NCBI GenBank assembly: GCA_015680685.1
Contig: MNCI01016353.1
Span: 660,049 to 724,048, forward strand
Direction of reading: 5' to 3'
DNA length: 64,000 bases
Origin: Gnetum montanum
Taxonomy: Eukaryota; Streptophyta; Gnetopsida; Gnetales; Gnetaceae
Shown: positions 23,360 to 34,780 of the stretch, piece after piece
Layout of the letters: each line of letters begins with the position of its first letter
Position numbering within the stretch: position 1 is the first letter of the stretch
Translations under genes and position numbers: made by a program
Notes under the pieces: model-generated
Told to the model about the DNA's origin: nothing
The model's database searches: none
What the model saw: only the letters and a program-made list of their open reading frames with translations

Positions 23360-24900
23360 CAAGAGCCTCTAGAGTTGAAAACTCTACCTACTAGCTTGGA
23401 ATATGCATTTTTAAAGATTTGGTAAGTCAGTCATACTTAATACCATATTTGCTCCAAAAAGGTAATATTGTTGAAAGTGGTCAATAGATGACCAATATCC
23501 TTTACCTGGTCATATCCTGAACTCACTGGAGTTTATCCATGTATATGCAAGTACCACATTTATACTGATCCATCCATGAAGCTAAGGAGGCAACCACAAT
23601 GGTGATTGAATCCAAAATTGAAGCAAATCATCAAGGAGAAGATTGAGCAACTCCTTAAGGTAAGGTTCATCTATCCCATTGCAGATAGTAAGTTGGTTAG
23701 CCCACTCATGATAGTGTAAAAGAGAGGTGGCAAATGGCAGGTTTGTATCGACTTTAGGTTGTTAAACATGGCAACATTCAAAGATAATTTTTCATTGCCA
23801 TTCATTGATCAGGTGTTGGAAATCATACCTGGGCATTGCTATTAGAATTTTTTGGATGGTTATAGTGGCTATAACCAAATCCAGATTGCATTAGAAGACC
23901 AAGCTAAAACAACATTCATGTGTCCCTGGGGGACCTTTGCATATTGCAAGATGCTTTTTTATCTATGCAATGCTCTTGCCACTTTCCAATGCTTAGTCTT
24001 AAGCATATTTTAGTAGCAAACTGGTAGTGGAGTGTAAGTATTTATGGATGACTTCTCCACTTATGGTGCTACATTCAAGCAAGCCTTGGATCACCTTGAG
24101 CAAGTACTCAAAAGATGTGTGGAAAAAAACCTATGACTTAATTGGAAAAAGAGCCATCTCATAGTCCAAGAAGGCATTGTATTGGGGCACAGAATTTCGT
24201 AGGAAGGGATTGAGGTAGACCCCAAAGAGGTAAGGGTCATCTAAGAAATCACTCATCAAATAGAAATTGTAAAAGATGTTTGGTCATTCCTTGGACATAT
24301 TGGTTATCACTGGCAATTTATAGAGAATTTCTCTAAGATCATAAAGTCTTTGGTTGGGCTAACGAAGAAAGATGCTTCATTCATCTGGACCAAGGAATGT
24401 AAAAATGCATTCTAGAGCCTTAAGCAGAAGCTCCTAGAGACTCTAATTCTATGAGCACCTGACTAGTCTAGACCATTTCATATAATGATAGATGTATCTA
24501 ATTATGCCTTGGGAGTTATGCCTACATAGTTGGACAATAAGAAACATCTATATTACATCCACTACACAAGTTGAAGCATTGTGAATGCATAGTTGAATTA
24601 CACCACTATAGAGAAAGAACTGATGAAGATGGTGTATGTTATAGAAAGGTTTAGGCACTATGTACTTGGATATAATGTGTTTGTACACACTGATCACAGT
24701 GCCATCTACTTCCTCATGAACAAGCCAATGGTGAGCCCTTGTTTCATACGGTGGTTGGTAATCTTGCAGGAATTTTGATCCTACAATGGTAGATTAGAAG
24801 GGGAATGAGAATGTGGTTGTTGATCACTTGTCTTAGTTATGATGGGATAGCAAAGAGAAGGAGAACCTGCTCTTCAACCAATTTTTTGATGAACTCCTCT
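23360..24900 (+). pseudogene. E1 reverse transcriptase-RNase H (decayed)
   Basis: RT signs: VCIDFRLLNMATFKDNF, FLDGYSGYNQI, GTFAYCKM and the catalytic FMDDFS (about 24041-24058). RNase H follows: ALGVMPT, NYTTIEKELMKMVYVIERFRHY, then HTDHSAIYFLMNK near 24700. FMDDFS instead of the chromovirus YLDDIL pattern supports the Athila/Tat group. Several in-frame stops, mostly TAG/TGA. Confidence 0.85.
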
Positions 24901-24959
24901 TTACTGGTGCAATAAATGAACAAGTGCCCATAGAAAAAAAATGGTATGATGGCATCCTC

Positions 24960-26212
24960 ACTTATCTTCTCACTCAAGAGATGCCACAACAGCTAGACTA
25001 TAGGAAGAAATAACAGTTTCTTCATTAGGCGAAATGCTTCATGAAAATCAATGGACACCTTTACAAGGTATGCGTCGATGGCCTAGTTTGTTGGTGTGTG
25101 CATGATGCTGATTAACTATGCATTCTTTAGGACACTCATGAGGGTCCTTGTGGGGGCCACTATGCTAAGAGATGCATGGTCATAAAAATCTTAATGGCAA
25201 TATACTGTTGGCCCATAATATTTATGGATGCTCACTAGTTTGTTCGATCTTGTGAACATTGCCAACAAGATGGTGGGATGATTGCATGAATGGAGGATCC
25301 TTAATAGTGGATTCAACCATTGGAACCCTTTGACATATGTGACATAGATTTCATGGGTTCCATCATATCCATGTCTAATGGAAAGGCATATATAATAATT
25401 GCTGTTCATTACATCATCCATTACTGCTCGATTTGTACAACAAAATGCTGTGAATAGGTTTGGGATGCCATGTGCATTGATTTCTAACAATAGAACCCAT
25501 TTTATAGGTGCTACTTTTTGGAAACTCATGCAATGCTTGGGGGTTGAACATAAATTAATAGCACCTTATCATCCCCAAGCCAATGGTTAAGCAGAGGTTA
25601 CTAACAAGAAGATCACAAAGATTCTAATAAGAACTATTAGCAAATATAGGAGAGATTGGAGCACCAAAATCAATGATGCCCTTTGGGCATACCACTCAAC
25701 ATGGAAACTTCATATAGGTTACTCTCTCTATGAGTTGGTGTACGAAAAACTTCAAACTCTACCTATCTAGCCTGAGTGTCATACACTTTCAACAACCTAT
25801 GACTTGGACCCTAACCTTAGCCTAGCACAAAAAGAAAGATTAATCAACCTAAATGTGCTAAATAAAAATCGATTGGTGGCCCTGTCCTTGAATGAATTGC
25901 ACAAGGCATTCAACAAAAAGCATCATGACCTTAGAATACAGAAAGAGAAATTTCAACTAAGAGATAAGTTTCTCTACTGGAAACCCATACATGTACCTCA
26001 ATGAACTAAATTCTAGACATTGTGGATGGGGCCTTATATAATTGATGAAACCTTTCCTTCTAGGGCCATGATCATATACAAACCTGAAAGCCCAAACATG
26101 AAGTAGTTGGTCAACATCTAATAGGTAAAGCCTTTCCATGAGCCCAAGCAAGACAATGCAACAAATATCTTAATGGATGGACAATAACACTCAATTTTCC
26201 AGATCTCTTCCT
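24960..26212 (+). pseudogene. E1 integrase (decayed, internal deletion)
   Basis: The zinc-binding HHCC region (HEGPCGGH ... CEHCQQDG) lies at 25135-25275. The core starts with DIDFMGS; the second catalytic Asp is replaced (SNNRTHF against DNGTHF in E3); the Glu region AEVTNK is present. About 50 bases between the first strand and helix are missing compared with E3 (56560-56640). The C-terminus ends HGGDSHPC then a stop, the natural end of pol in this family. Confidence 0.82.
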
Positions 26213-27800
26213 TCCAACTTAGTCATGGGGGAGATTCCCACCCATGCTAATCACATACGTGGCTTCTCAATTTTTCTATTTTTTGTTTTATACATTTTTG
26301 TTTTTTGCAAATTGTTTATTTTACACATTTTTTGATTTTAAAACTTTTTCCTATTTTACAACATTTTTTGTTTTGCATCATCATTAATACATTTAAATGT
26401 TTCTTAATATTTTACACTTTCTTATATATTTTACTTTATTTTAATATGATTTTTTGATTTTTGTTAATAAATGTGCTTTATGCCAATAGGACATAATGGT
26501 GTTGTAGCTATTGGTGATGGTGGTTTGTGCTTAATGTTTTGTTTGCTAATGTCTAGTTTCTATTTTTGAATTTTTGTACTAATGGCTAAGACATGGTTTC
26601 TTTTTTATGGAATAGGTAGTGAGTCCACATCATCCACCCATCCACAAAGTCTATGGTTTTTCTTGCTTTGAAAGTATGAGGTCCCTTCCATTACATAAAC
26701 TATTAATAAATTTGTGACCTTGGTGGTTTCTAGAATTAGGAAGGACTGAAAGGTTTGCACAAGGTGTGGTGTCAAGGGGACTCAATACTCTTTGTACTCT
26801 TATACTTGGGTGCATAAGTGTTTTCATAGACTTCTAATCATTCCGTGTTAACCAATAACATGAAGTTGAATAAGTCTTTGCTTGGTGTGGTTTCCATCAA
26901 AAAAAAAAAAATACAAAACAAAAAAAAAATCAACAAAAAACAAGAAAAGAAAAGAAACAAAGAAAAAAAAGGAGACAAAAAAATGGTGGGAATTCAAAGC
27001 ACACCGTAGACAAATAAACAAGAAATAAGCATTGGTTATGGGACTAGAAAGACATGTTACCCATGCCTGAATGTCCCCTCTAACTAAGGTGCTCTTTCAC
27101 TTCTTACTTCTCTTTTCTTCTTCTTAAGGAATGGTGGTTGTTCTATGAAAGCACTCTTGTGTCTCAAGGGGATGGATCAGTCTTGGAGTGGCGATGTGAA
27201 GTCACTGAAAGTGGTTGGTTTTGGTTTGGACTAAGGATGGATCTTCTTAGGTTATGTAAACATGAATGCACAAGGGACTTCTTATGACCTCAATTTAGAA
27301 CTCCATTCCACCTTCTCCATCATCCATCCATGCTACCCATAACTCATCTCACTACTGGTGTCTTTGTTTGATGTACTTGAATTCTTTGGTAGAATCTTTT
27401 AGGTTTTAGTCCTTAACTTTTATCAACCATTAATTGCCTATGGGATCCATAGACTCCTTAGGTTGAGGTTATGCAAGGGCAAGTAGGGCATGTGCCTACT
27501 ATGGGGAGGACCCACTTGCATATCTCTTGGTTGGGTTCATTAAGCACCTTATCCTTAGGCATTATTGCAATTAGAATCTTTTGTACACCCATCTTCTACA
27601 TCTAACCATGTGCTCCTTTACATATTTTCTTTAATTCACATATTATCCATCAAATTGTTGAATTTTTTGAGCTTTCAAAGACCCTCTTTAATGATTTTGT
27701 CATATTCTTAGCTTTTCTAGGACTCCATAGACCCCAACTTCATTCAAAAATTCCTTGTATTTTTTGAAATATTCAAGTTTGAAAATTTTTTTATGGACCT
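26213..27800 (+). other. E1 non-coding spacer between pol and the ORF3 module
   Basis: A purine-rich AGTCATGGGGGAGA motif begins at 26221 and overlaps the end of pol. The rest has no open frame but aligns in order with spacers of E2 (36130-37440), E3 (57430-58960) and E4 (61260-62560); for example the phrase taatcatg...gtgtggtt...caaagcacac is shared. Confidence 0.7.
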
Positions 27801-27825
27801 TGTAAATAGGGTCCTATTGATGCAG

Positions 27826-28303
27826 CCCAGGTGTATATGAGGCCTCGTATATATATGCATGACCCCCTTTAGAAATTTTAACATTCTCTCATAAATGCCA
27901 AAGGAGTTTTTGCAGTTTTCAGAGCTCAGAACCTTCTAGAGCCCATAACTTCCTAACCATTTGTCTGAATCACTTTGTTCTTTGATCTTGTAGCTTCTAG
28001 AGGTAAGCTCTTAGTTGTGGGGGCCACAAATATGTCATTTTTTAAAATTTTTTTTGCCATTTTTCTATCTCACACAAAGGTTTAACTAAGAAATCAACAT
28101 TTAAACATCAAATCATAGAATTTAAACTTTCCAACAAGCTTTGGTGACACTTATAGTAAAAATTAATTAATAAAATAATCATAAAATAAGCAATCTGCCA
28201 TGGTTCAATTGTAGCCAAGTGTAACTAATTAACGAGATAAGGTATCCAATTATTCTAAGTTACACATTATATCTACTAATTCATGGATGTTTTATGACCA
28301 TAG
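27826..28303 (+). promoter_or_regulatory. E1 ORF3 upstream unit: promoter-like array, leader and intron
   Basis: A TATA-like tatatatat at 27848 follows cattgatgcagccc/aggcctcg words like those of the U3. Next comes a leader ending TTCTAGAG, a donor GTAAGC at 28003, a TACTAAT branch-site-like word at about 28274, and an acceptor CATAG at 28303 that abuts the ORF3 ATG. The same order, motifs and spacing occur in E3 (58990-59519). Confidence 0.5.
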
Positions 28304-30420
28304 ATGGCACCAAAAAGAAAAAACATGCAAGAAGGAGAATTGTGTCAACCAAGAAAGTAACGACCTAAAATAGAAAGGGGCTAAGAATAGGCCCAGGAAG
28401 AACCAATTGCAACCCATGTCATGGGACCTCTTAAGGAAGAGGCCGAAGTGGAGTCTATTCATCAAATTCCAAAACAAGTGGCAGCAATAGAACATTCCCA
28501 TTGGGATGAGGCACTAGCTCAACAAGAAAACCTTAAGGTGACCTTGATGAAAGCCTACCTAAACTAGATCAGATCAAGGAAAGTCCAAAAGGTGATGCTC
28601 TAGGAGTTGAACTTTGGCTCTTTCTTGGAGCAAGCACCTAAAGAGGTATAGGACCAATTGCAGACCTCTTGCATGTGGCCAATTATCACTTCCAACAATG
28701 AGTGGTACATGGAAGAGACATTTTCATTTTGGAATAACAAGTAGGGAAACTCAATAGTCAAGATCAAGGACATTTCAATGTCCTACTCAGTGCAAGCTAT
28801 TGTAGAGGCACTTGGGTTGTCTAAAATTGGGGCAAATCTCATTTAGATTCCAATGCAAGTGGACCCTAGCATGAAAAAGAAATGAGTTTAGTAGTGCTAT
28901 GGTGTCAATCACAAGGAGTAGGGTGTGCTAACACTGGTAGAAAGAATCCCCCACAAGATTACAACCTTTCACATAAACCCCACAGTGAGGCCCAATAAGA
29001 TCATTGCATTTTCTGCCTCTATATGTGCTGCTTTGAGTGGAAGATTCCCCGTCAACCTTCCACAACTAATCTATCTAGAGATAGAGAAGTAGTTCAAGGA
29101 GAGTGAATGTGGAAGGAGGGCACTCCCCTTCCCATGCCTCATTAGAAAACTATGTTGAAGTGGAGGAATAGTTTGCTACACTAACAATGCTATTTGATGT
29201 GCCTCAACTGCTAATTGGGTGGGGATGATGAAAGAAAAAACTTCTACAACAACTATCCAAAAAGAGGAGTAGCAGCCACCACCTCCACTTGCCACTAAGA
29301 ACAATTTACTAGACATTGCTATAACATCCCAATGGTTGCATGAGTACCAAGAATGGCTCTTGAGGGAGCAAGAGCATTAAGCAGGCATGAGTGGTGAAGA
29401 TCCATCTATGTATCAACTAGTGATGAGTCATCTAAATGAGATGGCCCAAATAATTAGCCTGATGGAGGGATGTGAACCCATTTTCTCTACCCAAAAAATG
29501 CAGTTGTCTATGAGACCGAATCCTAGCACCAAGGAGGTAATGGTATCTCTCTTAGAATAGTAGAAACTCCTAGAGATTTTTAGGAAAACTATGACCTTCT
29601 TGATGCACTTGGAGGAGGGTGAGGAGGCAACGGTATTGGTGTGTAGCACCAATGGTAAGAAATAATAGCTACGGTGGTTGTTAATAAAATTGCTGAAGCA
29701 CTTAATGTACATGTGGTGTCTATACTAGATGTCACTACACTTAAATATGTGTAGATGTTCGTAGGGACTATAAGTGATAGATTAAGTGTAGCATAACATG
29801 AAAAAATACTAAATTGACTAGTAGGAATTGGGTAACCACTTTCAGATGTCTTTGACCTTCTAGATAATATCACTACAACCTAATCAGAGTTGCTATAGGC
29901 AAGGGGCAAGAACATTATTTTGGAAGGGAAACTAAAAACAACTAAGGGGCTACATGAACACTTGGCTATAGAAGTTACTAAATTGAGAGCCTAGATTGCC
30001 AACCCTAGATTTCTCAACCTAGCATTGACAAGAGATGAAGCTCTTGAATAGCTTCACACTAGGATGAAAGGGGTTGAGGATGTGATGGAGATGATGGTGT
30101 TCTATCAATCCTTGGCAGAGGCCACCCAACATAAGATTTAGAAGGCCTTGGATCTAACCTTCCATGAGAATGTGTAGCTAATCATAGAAAACCATTACCT
30201 GCGAAATCTTAATGTGCATAAATAAGAATTGAATGATTTTATCCATTAATAGTAGGAGCAACTAGTTGGAGAAAACATAGAGTTAAGGAGATTGGCAACT
30301 AAGAATAGAAACCTCTCTATGGAGAAGGTCTATGCCTTTTACCAAAATATTGCAATAGAGGTAGCCACTTGGAAATCAGAGGTTCTTAAATTTGAGAGAG
30401 TTAAGGATCATTATAAAGAC
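28304..30420 (+). pseudogene. E1 ORF3: extra ORF downstream of integrase, decayed
   Basis: One frame can be followed from the ATG at 28304 for about 1.2 kb, broken by stops but few shifts. It has an Lys/Glu/Gln-rich N-terminus; a middle containing SFWNNK.GNSIVKIKDISM and EALGLSKIGANLI; then PNKIIAFSASICAALSGRFPVN and LPFPCLIRKLC. It ends in a Gln/Glu-rich coiled-coil tail. Spacing and wording resemble the plant Transposase_32 / putative plant transposon protein domain (inference from memory of the family). It could instead be an env-position ORF. The homologous start is in E3 at 59520. Function unknown. Confidence 0.5.
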
Positions 30421-30422
30421 TA

Positions 30423-31222
30423 GGTTTGCTACATTTATGAGGCATTGTCGATGCAACTCCACAATAAATTTTATAAATACACACTCACCAACCATGTTTA
30501 TAAAAGTCTTATCATAGTTGTAGTAGAGCTCTTGTAGGTTTGTCATTTGAGAGTTAGAATATTTCTTTGAGTGCCTATAGTAGGAGTTAAAAAGTTTACA
30601 GATCTTTATTTGAGCACTGATGTACCTGAGCACACTAGTGTGAATGACAATAAAGATGAGCCTTTTAATCAAACCTGGCAGTACTTGGAATAGTAATGAT
30701 TTATTTCTACATTTACCATTTTCATTAATTATGCAATTAATTAATATAAGTAATACCTTGATTAATTAACTAATTAAGTTAAATAAATTAAACACATAAG
30801 TACAACCACTTTGAGCATAACATACAGCGCTTGGTAATCCTAGCAGTGCGTTACACTTGGTAACCCAACAATGTTGTATGCATTCAAGATGTGTACGGAA
30901 AGTGGGATTGGATGCTTATATTAGGATAGTTAATTGTTAATTAGTAATCAGATTAGTTAAATTGGTTAATAAATTGAGTTTCAACTGATTATCAATCATA
31001 GGCAAATAAAATATAAAATAATAAAAATCATGTCCCATAATTACACGTAACCATACAACTAAGCTTCACAAGTGTAGTTGGAAAGACAATGATCATCATG
31101 GTTAAATTTCACCTCCTAAAACTAGCATATTTAGGAACTTAAGGTTTATGGAATTTGACCAGATTGCACGTGAATGCTTGTAATTTGTATGGTTGGGCAA
31201 AGGATATACTCGCTACTCATCA
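30423..31222 (+). repeat. E1 3' LTR (5' part lost)
   Basis: It matches the 5' LTR from its base ~19088 to the end, finishing CTACTCATCA, then the GGTTT duplication. The first ~95 bases of U3 and the adjoining polypurine tract are missing; ORF3-like coding sequence runs straight into the LTR. A deletion is the simplest explanation. Confidence 0.85.
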
Positions 31223-31227
31223 GGTTT

Positions 31228-31914
31228 CATAGGCTTGGGCTATGGCTTGCTCTCTTAGTTAAGTAGGCTATACTCTCTGGTTTTGTTTTCAAGGTATCAA
31301 CAATGTAATTGGATGGTTTTCAATGGAAGAGTTGCCATGTATTTATAGTCGTAAGGGTATGCTAGGGTTTAATTAATGGGTAATGCCCATGGATGAATAA
31401 ATCCCAAAAATTACATGTAGGCCAAAATTTAAAATAAAATACATACTTCTTTTAAAAATAATCTAGTTCCAAGATTCAATGTCCAATTACTTTCTTAATT
31501 ATTAATGTGTAAGTCACAAAAGCTATAAGTTATGTAAGAACTAGGGTTTGAATCTCTATGTCATCTAGAGGGTACAATTTTGTTCTCCTACTCAATAGCA
31601 AATAAATATATATAAAGTAGGCAATAAATAAACAAAGATCTAGCTGTTCATAAAGGCAAATGAAGAAAATGAACTCATATAGCTAACCCCATTTTGTTGG
31701 GACAAGCTTGGATGATGATGAACTAAGTATATAAAGTATAAATCAAGCATAGAAACATATAAAAATTATAGTATATTACATGTTTTGAAGGGATTGTGGG
31801 GCAATATCAACCCTAAAAAATGAATAATAACATGTTAAAAAAGTAGAGTACATTAGATCATTGAACAATGATGTGTTAACCTAATGGTATGGGTCTTATC
31901 TTAGTAACCCTAGG
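31228..31914. other. Spacer between E1 and E2, includes a LINE-like tail
   Basis: The continuation of the DNA split by E1. On the minus strand ctataaatacat (about 31338-31350) looks like a TATA box, so an old LTR or promoter is possible. At about 31674-31722 the words tagctaacccc...ttgttgggacaagcttggatgatgatga resemble the 3' tail of plant RTE-type LINEs. No open frame. Confidence 0.4.
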
Positions 31915-32750
31915 TGATGAGACGCGATTTCGCGGTGCACCGCAAAATCTATAAATAAGAGGTGGCTCTCCCTTATTTTCTCATCCTAGGCTAGAAGTAG
32001 GGAAACTCTAGTAGATTGATCACTCCAGAGATAAAATACTTTCCATGTGCCCACAGTAGGAGTCCTCAAGTGAACGGATCTTTATTCGAGCAACATTTTA
32101 CCTGAACACAAGTTGTGTACGGCAATAAAGATGAACTTCTTGGATAAACCTTGTAGTGCATGGAATAGGATTTTATTTAATGTTATTTATTTTTCTCTCT
32201 CTTACCCTTATCTCCTAGTAACACGGAATGAGTACAACTTGATTACAAGCATTTAAGGATGTGCACGGATGATCAAGGAACGGATGCTCATCGCACTTAG
32301 GATAGATTAGATTCTCTCAACCCTTTCCTTCTAGTTAAGTGCCTTAGTACGACCACTTCGAGCATGTGCATTACGCATGGTAATCCCAGAAACAATTAGC
32401 GTTTGGTAGCCACGGTTGCATCAGTTCAGGGTGTGTACGGTAAGTGGGAACGGATGCTGACGCTAGGTAATTTAGACTTAGTTCATTAGTTAGAGTTAGC
32501 AATTAGTTTATCAACCCTTCACCTTGTTAGCATAGGAGACATAAAACATAAAAAGCTATAAAAATCATATACCTCAAACTTACTTAACCGTACACCGTGA
32601 CAACTACAAGTAAGTCTAGGAAGACAATGAATGGTTAACCTTAAGTGTTCCATGAGGCATGTAGGCATTTAGTCTGTGGAGTTCGACCAGATCGCATGTG
32701 CTACGCTCGTATTCGTATGGTTGAGTGTAGGGGTACCTCGCCACTCATCA
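31915..32750 (+). repeat. E2 5' LTR
   Basis: 836 bases, TGATGAGACGCGAT to CACTCATCA. TATA box tataaata at 31950. R/U5 holds the conserved gtgcccacagtaggagtc block. The U3 CpG array is only ~30 bases here (gcgatttcgcggtgcaccgc) against ~75 more in the 3' LTR. Confidence 0.9.
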
Positions 32751-32769
32751 TTGGCACCGTTGCCGAGGA
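32751..32769 (+). promoter_or_regulatory. E2 primer-binding site (tRNA-Asp)
   Basis: TTGGCACCGTTGCCGAGGA follows the LTR. TGGCGCCGTTGCCGGGGA is the complement of the 3' end of plant tRNA-Asp(GTC), so 16 of 18 bases agree. This site is typical of the Athila lineage. Confidence 0.8.
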
Positions 32770-32892
32770 CTAAGTGTTTGTGTGCTAAATAGAGCATAGG
32801 ATATTACTCACATTGTTGGGAGCCTAAATGAACCTTCGAGTTAATCAAGATAAAAAATTATATAACGGTAATTAGCACACTAGTAAGAAATC

Positions 32893-34780
32893 ATTTCTTC
32901 TTCTTCTTCTCACAAGAACACATAGCCTAAACTAGCCAGTTCCTCAACAATATAGGGTGACATATACTCATCCTGATGAGTATGTACCTGATTATACCTT
33001 TATTCTCCATCAAGATGAACAGCTGCGATGGAGAGATTTGCAAGGTAACATCGTGTTACCCCTAGATAGATCAGTCCCTAACATGCTCCTCCGTGCTTTG
33101 ACATAGATTAGCATGATAGAATTATATGCTGAATATGTTGTGGAAGACTTTGACATGAGGGATTATCATCCCACAGCTTTACAACGTATGAGGGACTCAA
33201 GGCAGGAGAGCCAACATACACAGTTAAAGGGCAAAGAGGTCCAGCACGTCCAAAGTGAAACAAGAGATGGTGAACCACTTACAATGGGTTCTCTATCAAA
33301 AGATGTTCCCCCTTCTAATGATGGTGAGGAGGTTGGGTATCAGAACTTACACTCAATGATACACAACCCTGGTTTTGATGCCCGTGAACACCAGCTATTC
33401 ACTGAGGGAACAACAACATATAACAAGGACGGGCACTTAGATCGTCACCACGGTTAGGGCCGAAGCCACAGAAGAGAAGGCAAGAAACATCGTCATGGCG
33501 ATGGTTCTCCTTCTTCTTCCCCTTCTTCACATCACTCACCCTCTCCTTTCACATCAGGGTGCAATCAAGAGCATAACAGTGAGGATAGAGGTAGAAAAGA
33601 CGAGAGACCTCAACAAGAGAGTCAAGAGAGAGGACAAGGGCATGAACGAAGGGAAAGTAGGGAACAACGAAGACATCACAGGTGTCGTGAAAGAGATGAT
33701 CATGATGAGCCCATACTTGCAACCCAAAGTATGCTTGACATAACGGAGGCAGTGAGAATTCCAATAAGGCATTTAAAAGATAGTCAGATCAAACGCTTAG
33801 ACATGAATAATATCCCACACTTCGAAGGGGGATACAATGCAGATCTGCAACATTATTTACGGGCATTCCACGATGCCTGTGCCTTGCAAAACATTGAGAA
33901 CGATTGGCAAAAACTTAAGTTGTTTTCCAGGATACTCATCAAGGATGCAGAGAGTTGGTACCAGTCCTTAGAACCAAAAACCATCAGGAGGTGGAGTACG
34001 ATGCTAGAACTCTTCAACGATAAGTATCAGACGTACTCCAAAGTGTCCAACTTGCATAAGCAGATCCAAGGATGGAAGCAAGGAAATCATGAATCCTTGG
34101 ATGCTGCCATGGGTTGCTACTACGCATTGTTACATCGTTGCCTGGGCCATGGTTACGCATAGTGAGATGAACTCTACTACATCGTAGATGGGCTAAGGTA
34201 TGAAACCAGGAGAACCCTTGGGACTTATGCCTAAGGGCGATTATCAGAACTTAGATCCCATGAGGTTCATCACTTTTTGGAACAAGTAGCAAAATAAGAA
34301 GATGAGCTACGAAAAAGGGAAAGTGCAGAAGAATACAACCATGATCCCTCTCTTCGAAAGAAGGGAGTGAATTTTGTGATGAAGAGGATGAGTCACCACT
34401 CAAAGAGTTGGTGAACAGAAAAACCTTGCCGCTTCAAAAACTCACAAAAAAAATAGCGGCTAGGGTAGATGGTGTATGGAGTTCCTTAGACTCTAAAATT
34501 GAAACTGTCTTAAAAATTGTAGAGGAGTCTAAGGTGGAACCAAGTAGTGACAAAGGTAATACAAAGCGAAGAGATTTAGGCCCTGCACATAACAAGGGTA
34601 AGGGAAAATGTACTAACTCCGATGTGGTTGTGGATTTGGATTCAGATGATGACGGTGGATGTGAGATTTGCCACTATGACCATCCTAAGGGATGTTGCCC
34701 AATTATCTCACATCTACAAGAGTCTGGGATGTATGCACTCAACCCGAGACTCAACAAACGATAGGCACCTCGGAGGTTAC
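32893..34780 (+). pseudogene. E2 gag (nearly readable, decayed)
   Basis: The start codon seen in E1/E3 is changed (att in place of atg near 32891). After early stops, a frame is readable from 33113 to 34162, with one stop at ~33456. It has an acidic N-part, an Arg/Ser/His-rich middle and a retrotransposon gag core (NNIPHFEGGYNADLQHYLRAF, then SWYQSLEP and WSTMLELFNDKY). The last part (34408-34764) ends in an unusual knuckle CEICHYDHPKGCC. Two adjacent stops at 34162 interrupt it. Confidence 0.82.

Larger units (their letters stand above)
18993..31222 (+). mobile_element. E1: complete Athila/Tat-like Ty3/gypsy element, 12.2 kb, decayed
   Basis: Order: 5' LTR, tRNA-Asp primer site, gag, protease, RT, RNase H, integrase, ~1.6-kb spacer, an ORF3 module, 3' LTR, bounded by GGTTT duplications. 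Protease before RT and integrase last is Ty3/gypsy order. The FMDDF RT box and tRNA-Asp primer site fit the non-chromovirus Athila/Tat group. There is no chromodomain. Many in-frame stops and one internal integrase deletion make it inactive. The first 250 matched LTR bases differ at roughly one base in eight to ten by eye, mostly transitions, so it is old. Confidence 0.88.

Noticed and set aside
33495-34040. Alternative-frame ORFs over the gag region of E2 (33495-33743, 33549-33772)
   Set aside because: They are shadows of the Arg/Ser/His-rich gag segment in other frames.
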